Assembly: GCA_963930645.1 (NCBI GenBank)
Contig: OZ005655.1
Coordinates: forward strand, 139,175,456-139,239,455
Source: Salticus scenicus
Taxonomy: Eukaryota; Arthropoda; Arachnida; Araneae; Salticidae
Direction: 5' to 3'
Length of the DNA stretch: 64,000 nucleotides
Position numbers and translations under genes: made by a program. Every line of letters begins with the position of its first letter. Within the stretch, counting starts at the first letter, position 1. Shown in pieces: positions 57,951-64,000 of this stretch. Under the pieces are notes generated by a model. It was not told where the DNA came from. It made no database searches and was given only the letters and a program-made list of their open reading frames with translations.

Positions 57951-58396
57951 AGCGGACAATACCTAATCTCCCCGACAGCCGTGGTCCATATTATTGCATG
58001 GGAAAGTTTGTTTTCATAATTACTCATTATCTAATGAATGTTTTTCTGTTCCATTTTCACATTCAGAAAATTCACAATCGTTAAATTAGGACTTACTTTA
58101 CAGAAATTAATTTTTTTAAATTTTAGTATTTCATTTTGCTTCTAAAAAAGAGAAAAATGCGCTTAGTAAAAATTTGCATTTTTGAACTCAAAATTTAAAT
58201 GTAAAAACTTAAAAAAAAAAAAAAAAAAAAAAATCAATTTTTTGAAAATGAGTACTAATTTAACGCGTATGAATTCTCTGAATGTGAAAAAGGAATGTAA
58301 AAAAAAAAATACATTAGATAATGAGTAATTGTGGAAACAATTTTTCCCATAGAATAAAATGGGCAGGGGATGTCCGCGGGATTAGGTATTGTCCCC
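57951..58396. mobile_element. MITE with GGACAATACC ends, 446 bp
   Basis: Left AGCGGACAATACCTAATC and right GATTAGGTATTGTCCCC are inverted repeats. Pairing continues inward with CATAATTACTCATTATCTAA against TTAGATAATGAGTAATTGTG and TTCACATTCAGA against TCTGAATGTGAA. TAAG flanks both sides (57947-57950 and 58397-58400), a possible 4-bp duplication. No coding region. Confidence 0.8.
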
Positions 58397-58528
58397 TAAG
58401 GGACTGCTAAGAGCCCCGAATTTCACGGCACAAGTTACATTAGTGACACACAGAAATAAGATTTAAAAAAATTTTAAATACCATTATCTCCATACGTAAA
58501 TCTCTATCGTAATTTTTTTTTCAGCAGT

Positions 58529-58565
<37 letters not shown>

Positions 58566-58645
58566 GGACAGTAATTATTTTATTATTTTTATAAAATGAT
58601 GGTAGGGGGAGGAAAATCTCATCTCCCTCTATGTGACTAACTTAA

Positions 58646-59166
58646 CCCTTTCAGGGGCACTAAGTAAAAATGATTGAATTTCCTTTTAAATATATATATA
58701 TCATAAAGTAAACATCCCCTACAAGTCATATTTGATGAAGAAAAAAATTCAGCATGTGGGGATTTTTTTGTGGGTGGTGGCTAGGCGTTCTAGCCACTGT
58801 GTCTATCCACCTAAAAGATGCTCCTAAAAATCAAACTAAAATTAATAATCTAAGATAATATGTAAATCTGTTGTATTTAAAAGGTGCATTACAGTATATT
58901 TACATTACCAAATACTTTTGAATAAAAAATTATTTTTCATAAAAATATATAAAAGAAACTTCAAAAAATTTTCCCGCAACTTGTCCATTTAAAAAAGTCA
59001 CAGGCACATCCTGCTTAAAGTTACTGTAGTTCTGCCATCTCTATTTCAATTTTAGAAGTACACATTAACTTTTCATAAAAGTGGATAAAAAAAGTAGCCA
59101 CTGCACACTTAGAGAAAAATTTCTAAAGTAGGTGGATAGACCCTCTAGCCACCGCCCCTGAAAGGG
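58646..59166. mobile_element. TTAA-flanked MITE with CCCTTTCAGGGGC ends, 521 bp
   Basis: CCCTTTCAGGGGC and GCCCCTGAAAGGG are perfect 13-bp inverted ends, with TTAA at 58642-58645 and 59167-59170, as for piggyBac-like elements. Subterminal phrases TCTAGCCACTGTGTCTATCC (about 58791) and GTGGATAGACCCTCTAGCCA (about 59133) are related. No transposase. Confidence 0.85.
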
Positions 59167-59170
59167 TTAA

Positions 59171-59479
59171 CACGTGCTATAAAATTAAATTACTCACCTC
59201 CCATGTTTCTAGGCAAGTTTACTCTTTATTATTTTTCAAAAAAAAAAAAAATATTTATTTTAGATATTAGGAAGAAATTATTCTAAAAGTTTGTCTTGGT
59301 TTAAAATACTTTTGGTCTTAATTTTGGTTAGAATTTTCCTTTTAAATGTGAAGCTTACAAAAATATTGTACGGGCGATTCAATTATTTCACAGTTTACTG
59401 CCGAGTCAATCGTCTATAAATGAATATTCCATTTCTTATTTAAAAGTATTGTACATAAAATTGTTAACATGAAACTTAA

Positions 59480-59516
<37 letters not shown>

Positions 59517-60930
59517 AAGAATGCGTATATTTTCTGTATCATTCGTCATTAGTACAGAGTATTTCTTCGTAAGTATTTTTTCGCTTCCGTAGCTTATTCA
59601 CAAGGGACAAATGTCAAAGCCGAAAGTTCTATAAATTTATCATCGAGTTACGCTCCTGCTCAGAAGTTTGCCTGTAAAAGTTGTTCCGTTACAAGAAGAG
59701 ATTTATTGCAAAGGAAGTAACTAGCCGTTGCCTTAGCATTAGAAGTAATACAGAGCCACTACTTGGACAATTTATTTTCCGTTGTTGCGCAATGTATTTC
59801 AATTTCTGCTTACAGTTTTTACAGATTATTTTCCCTTGTTATGCAATGCGTGTTAATTTTTGTTTATTGTTAATTAACCATTTTTAATAGGCATTCAAAT
59901 ACGTTTGTCTTTTGCTTTCAAGTGTTTATTTATTTATTATTTTTCAGATTGATAAATTGTATTTTGTAATTCGTTTTTAACACTTTCTAATAAGGTTGAT
60001 AAGCGTATGTGAATTCGATTCGTTTGTGTGTATTTCCCCAAATGTTCGAATGCTTTAAAATTGATATATGCTTATCCCGTCTCTCATCAAAATAACCCAA
60101 AATAAAACAGCCACCTTGATTAGCCCAAACAAAATAACCCTTACCGAACAGAAAATTATATTTAGAATAAAAAATAAAAAATAAATTTTATTAACCTTTA
60201 AGTAAAAATATGCTTTGCGCATCGGAAAACTTGCATAATTTGTCTTCTTATTTACTTTTGCATTTTTTAAAATATAAAATAAGATAACATTGAAACAAAT
60301 TGTGTTATTGTATATATAATTAAAAATCTACTCGACTTTTCGAACATTAAGTAATTAACAGTTGTATAAAGAGAATTCGTTAAATAAACATATGAGAAAA
60401 TTATTATAGGGTATTTGAGTATTTTTCTGTACATAGTACGTTGTTTAAATTAACGCTATCGCCCTTCAGTCAAATAACCATAGATCATATTCCTAAAAGA
60501 ATTTTCGTTGTGTCCCAGTTAGAATTTAAAAATGCTAGGCTCACCAAATTTATACAGTTCGTGCGACGGCAACCTTTAACATGTATATAAAATTTCAACT
60601 CAATCGGATGAGGCATTTAGACACTGTCGCAATTTTAATAATTTAAGCCCATTTGCTACAACTGGGAAAATTTTGAATATTTATTTTCTTAGAATAAACT
60701 AAAAATGAAAACGGTAATAAAAAAAAATTCTACTGAAAAAACAAACTTCCTAACATTAAACAACAAACTAATAGCTGTATTCTTCTGTTATAGTATGTAT
60801 TTCTTTCAAGTACCTATTACATAACTCCTCATTAATCGAAAATTATGCTTAACCTTCTTTATATTATTTACTCAATTTTATTTTGCTCTAAAGCAACACA
60901 CATGTGTGTTAGTTTTTTTTTTTTTTTTTT
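59171..60930. other. Intergenic sequence, little structure
   Basis: Mostly without internal matches. (AT)n at 59483-59510. The stretch 60480-60660 is a diverged reverse copy of the 175-bp unit found at 62545-63260 (GCGACGGCAACC, ACTCAATCGGATGAGGCATT). A plus frame at 59681-59887 shows no known domain. Confidence 0.5.
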
Positions 60931-60934
60931 TTTT

Positions 60935-61560
60935 TTTACAATTCAACATAAGAAAGTATTGGATTCGTAAAAATTTTAGACTTCAAGTTTTTTAAGATTT
61001 AGATGTTTTCAGAGATCCAGAACACGATTTGACTCTATTTTTAGAAAATATCTGTCCATCTGTGTGTGTGAGACAAAAATTTTGTGACAACTGTGTCAGG
61101 ATCTACTGCGCATTTGCATATTAATTTATATGTAAAATTCATATAAATTAATATGCAGATGCACCTTGACATAAATTAGTCAGTTAGTGTTTTATCGACT
61201 TTTGGTGCCAGTCGCTCAACAGTTGACGCTGCTACACAACGATTTACGCAATTTCAGGGAATATATGCTATATCTCCGAAACTACTGCACGAAATTGCAT
61301 ATAAATTTTTATGCAGATGCATCTTGACATAAGTTAGTGATTATCGGATTTTGCTGCTAATCGCTCAACAGGTGGCACTGCTATACCGCGATTTCCGCAA
61401 TTTAAAGGAAAGCTATATCAAATCTTATAATACAATCCAACAAAACTTGATATATGAGTCATTATGAAACATTATATTGATTAAATTGGGTGCACATATG
61501 CGATATGTGGCGCTGCTATGCAGCAATTTTCCCGGAGAATAGGAAGAATGTCATCTGCCG
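60935..61560 (+). repeat. R-family repeat, copy 4
   Basis: Head AAGAAAGTATTGGATTCGTA, GT run at 61058-61070, then units with CAACAGGTGGCACTGCTATA and GTGGCGCTGCTATGCAGC. An inner duplication ATATTAATTTATATGTAAAA and TTCATATAAATTAATATGCA forms a hairpin at 61117-61160. Confidence 0.75.
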
Positions 61561-62540
61561 GTAAAAATCTATTTCCATTGGATATTTCATGTAATACCTC
61601 TCTGAGATGAAAATCCTCTGCATTAATAATGGATTAATAATAATAATAATAATTTGTATTGTGTGAATTTCGCCAAAAATTCCTTACTATGGGGAAAAAC
61701 TGTTGTTATGTTATCTTTTCCGGTGAGAAAAACTTTTATTTGGATGGACCAGATACATCATTCCGCTCTTGCCCCACAGTAATGTTTTTTTTTTTTTTTT
61801 TTTTTTTTTTGCGAACTCCCTCCTCAGTCGAAAATGAACTTTTGTAAGAGGCGGTCGTGACAAGTGTTTCCCATAAAGAACTTTTATTTCTTTTTGTAAA
61901 ACACATCAAACAGTTCAAGCACTGTATTATAAGTTTAACTCCCGTTTAATTTTCGTCGATAATTGTTTTTTTATGAGCAATCTTGTTTTAATCTTCTTCT
62001 TTTACGCATAGAAACATAAAATGGCCTACGTGTAGGTCTTTGTTGTCCATATTTGACAATATTTGTAAGAAAATTATAAATGACCGTTCTCTAGCTATTT
62101 AGTTTTGTCGCAATTTGACGTGCAATAAGTCATGAAAATTTTAAAAGATAGAACCACTTTACGTTTCTCAAACTCCGAAAGTTTAGTTCCAGCGGCTTGA
62201 CTCCAAAAATGGAATACAACGTTCCCAATTGCTCTCTAAGCATTTATGTCGGCTGAGAGTGCCGAGTGGAGAATAAAAATCACGAAAATTGCGAATTTTA
62301 GAACACAAAAATACAGTTGTCTTTATAATTTTGTCCAAGTCACGGGATGACTGTCTAAATCCAAAATAAATGTTATGAATACCAATTTCCCATATATTTC
62401 CATAAAAACTAATGAAAATTGCTTCATTTATCATTGATTCCCTACCATAAATTTTGCATAATTATATCCAGCGAACGGTACCGAAGATTTGGCTATTTTT
62501 CCCTTGTCCTTATAATTTTGACCACCGCTGTATTTTTATG
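61561..62540. other. Intergenic sequence
   Basis: Contains (AAT)n at 61626-61652 and a 27-T run at 61783-61810. CAGCGAACGGTACCGAAGAT and AATTTTGACCACCGCTGTAT near 62470-62530 resemble a TA-element end, but I could not find its partner. Confidence 0.45.
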
Positions 62541-62544
62541 GTGA

Positions 62545-63260
62545 TGTGTGTATGTATGTGAGTGAATGCGATAGCATCTAAATGCTTTGTTCGAATGAGT
62601 TAAAAGTTGGTACGTATGTTATAGGTCACCATAGCACGCACCCTATTGATTTTGGTGAATCTAGCACACAGTTTTTGTACAGGGGCACAGAGAGAAATTC
62701 TTTATCATTATGACTTAAGACTAAGAGGCCATCTTTTTTATAGTGCGATAGCGTCTAAATGCCTTATTCGATTGGGCAAAGAATTTATACACATGTTATA
62801 AATCATCATCGCACTAACTGTATAGATTTTTGTGAATCTAGCACTTATATAGTTCTTTAACAGCGACACAAAGAAAAATTCTTTATCATTATGCCCTGTG
62901 GTCTCAAATTCTTTAAATTGCGATAGCGTCTAAACGCTTTAGCCGATTCAGATAAAAGGTTTTATACGTATTAAAGATCACCGTCACACGAATTCTATGA
63001 ATTTTGAAGAATCTAGCATTTATAATATTTTTACAGGTACACAAAGAAAAATTCTTTATCATTGTGGCTTATGGGCTCAAATTATATAAAATGCGATAGC
63101 GTCTAAACGCCTCTTCCAACTGAGCTGAAAATTTTATACAGATTATAGGTCATCATCGCACGAACTGTATAGATTTTGGTCATTCTACACTTATAGATTT
63201 TTACAGGGTCACAAGGAAAATTTCTTTATGATTATGATCACTGGAATCAATTTTTTTTAA
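62545..63260 (+). repeat. Tandem repeat of about 175 bp, four units
   Basis: GCGATAGCGTCTAAACGCCT or a variant recurs at about 62568, 62745, 62920 and 63092, with ATTCGATTG, TATACATGTTATAGGTCATC, ATCGCACGAACTGTATAGAT and TTCTTTATCATTATGACTTA in each unit. Every unit contains the near-palindrome GCGTCTAAACGC. A diverged reverse copy lies at 60480-60660. Confidence 0.85.
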
Positions 63261-63589
63261 AGGCACGTAAGGAGAAGGGTCTTTTGAAGGGCGTAAAATT
63301 AAATAACACTACTATATACAGAAAAATAATCAAATACTATAATTTTCTATCGTTTATTTAACGACTTCTCTTACTTTATTTATACAGCCTTTAATTACTT
63401 AATGTTCGGAAAGTTGAGTGAAGCAACTCCAGATTTTTCAACTATGTGATCGCTTTTTGGTGTTAAAAACCTACCATTGTATTTTAATATATAATATTAT
63501 TACTATAGAAGTGCACAGCATTATAGATTTTTTCTTGTGTACACTTCGGTCATATGCGGCCTTAAGCACACATATATGTTATTATTCTA

Positions 63590-63885
63590 TTAACATTTAA
63601 AATTCGTATCCATATTCGAATTATAAATGTTAATAGAATAATAATATGGAATAATAATAGAATAATAATAAAATGTTAATAGAAGAATAACAAGCATCTC
63701 TTCTCCTGTCATGCCGTCTTGGCCACTTTGCAACAGATTAGTGACTGTCCACAAAAAGATCTCTACTCGGGCATTTGCCTTGATATAGCTGAAGCCGTGT
63801 TTTAAAACCTTCGGTCCTATATAATGTCCTATTGCTTTTTTTCCCCCCATGTCCATAACACGACAACCAACCAACCAACCAAAAT
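63590..63885 (-). repeat. Repeat ending in (CAAC)n, related to the SINE tail
   Basis: The plus strand ends CGACAACCAACCAACCAACC (63861-63880), like the SINE at 15358-15671. The body (GCCGTCTTGGCCACTTTGCA, AAAGATCTCTACTCGGGCAT) is not shared. A 94-codon minus frame crosses it, but its start lies in the repeat tail and I see no domain. It may be a SINE or LINE 3' end. Confidence 0.45.
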
Positions 63886-64000
63886 TTAGAATATGAATAG
63901 GCTAAGCTATTTTTTCAGGGCTATTTTAACGGGGCGTAAATTGATGGGGTACCACCTTTTCATTTTATACGATAAGTATTTTTACGTTGACAAGTATGAA

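Noticed and set aside
63590..63874. 94-codon minus frame as a host gene
   Set aside because: It begins within a (TTGG)n repeat tail, contains low-complexity ends and has no recognisable domain.

Overview
The window is repeat-dominated nuclear DNA from a eukaryote, most likely an arthropod. Evidence: high A+T, long homopolymers and AT, ATT and AC microsatellites, BEL/Pao and Ty3/gypsy retrotransposons, tRNA-headed SINEs, many terminal-inverted-repeat (TIR) DNA elements, and no bacterial-style gene layout. A chelicerate such as a spider is my best guess from the style of the repeats, but no marker gene proves it. I found no convincing host protein gene. Nearly all short open frames are chance frames or transposon remains.

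Layout, part 1. Bases 1-2195 are a partial hAT-like composite ending in CGGGT-rich DNA. From 2.85 to 11.09 kb and from 22.26 to 28.89 kb lie the two arms of a very large inverted repeat. Both arms carry a 302-bp satellite, repeat families S and M, and separately inserted TTAA-flanked DNA transposons holding pieces of one transposase. Between the arms (11.1-22.2 kb) are the remains of Ty3/gypsy elements: a dead pol on the minus strand, a dead gag on the plus strand, and four LTRs. They are nested with a SINE, a TTAA element, an 8-9-bp-duplication MITE and a small TRIM-like LTR element, and followed by a 1.46-kb two-level palindromic TA element.

Layout, part 2. At 30.3 kb (minus) and 54.6 kb (plus) there are sequences that fit a type I hammerhead ribozyme. 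From 34.2 to 43.4 kb runs a satellite of about 320 bp whose unit is homologous to the core of a tRNA-headed SINE at 47.1-47.3 kb. A BEL/Pao retrotransposon (35841-40628, minus strand) sits in this satellite with two identical 253-bp LTRs and a perfect 5-bp target duplication. It has a complete pol frame but no gag. From 46.77 to 48.72 kb is a fuller hAT-like composite with an exact 8-bp duplication. From 50.0 to 52.1 kb is a TA element whose left inverted repeat is split by a copy of M. The last 10 kb holds two further MITE-like elements, more R-family repeats and a 175-bp tandem array.

How it works together: this is an insertion graveyard with layers in time, plus one element (BEL) young enough to have unchanged LTRs. 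Matched pairs (two inverted arms, two hAT-like copies, two TTAA elements) make several insertions datable, because one copy still shows the empty site. All family names come from motif reading without database searches; boundaries marked approximate may shift by tens of bases.
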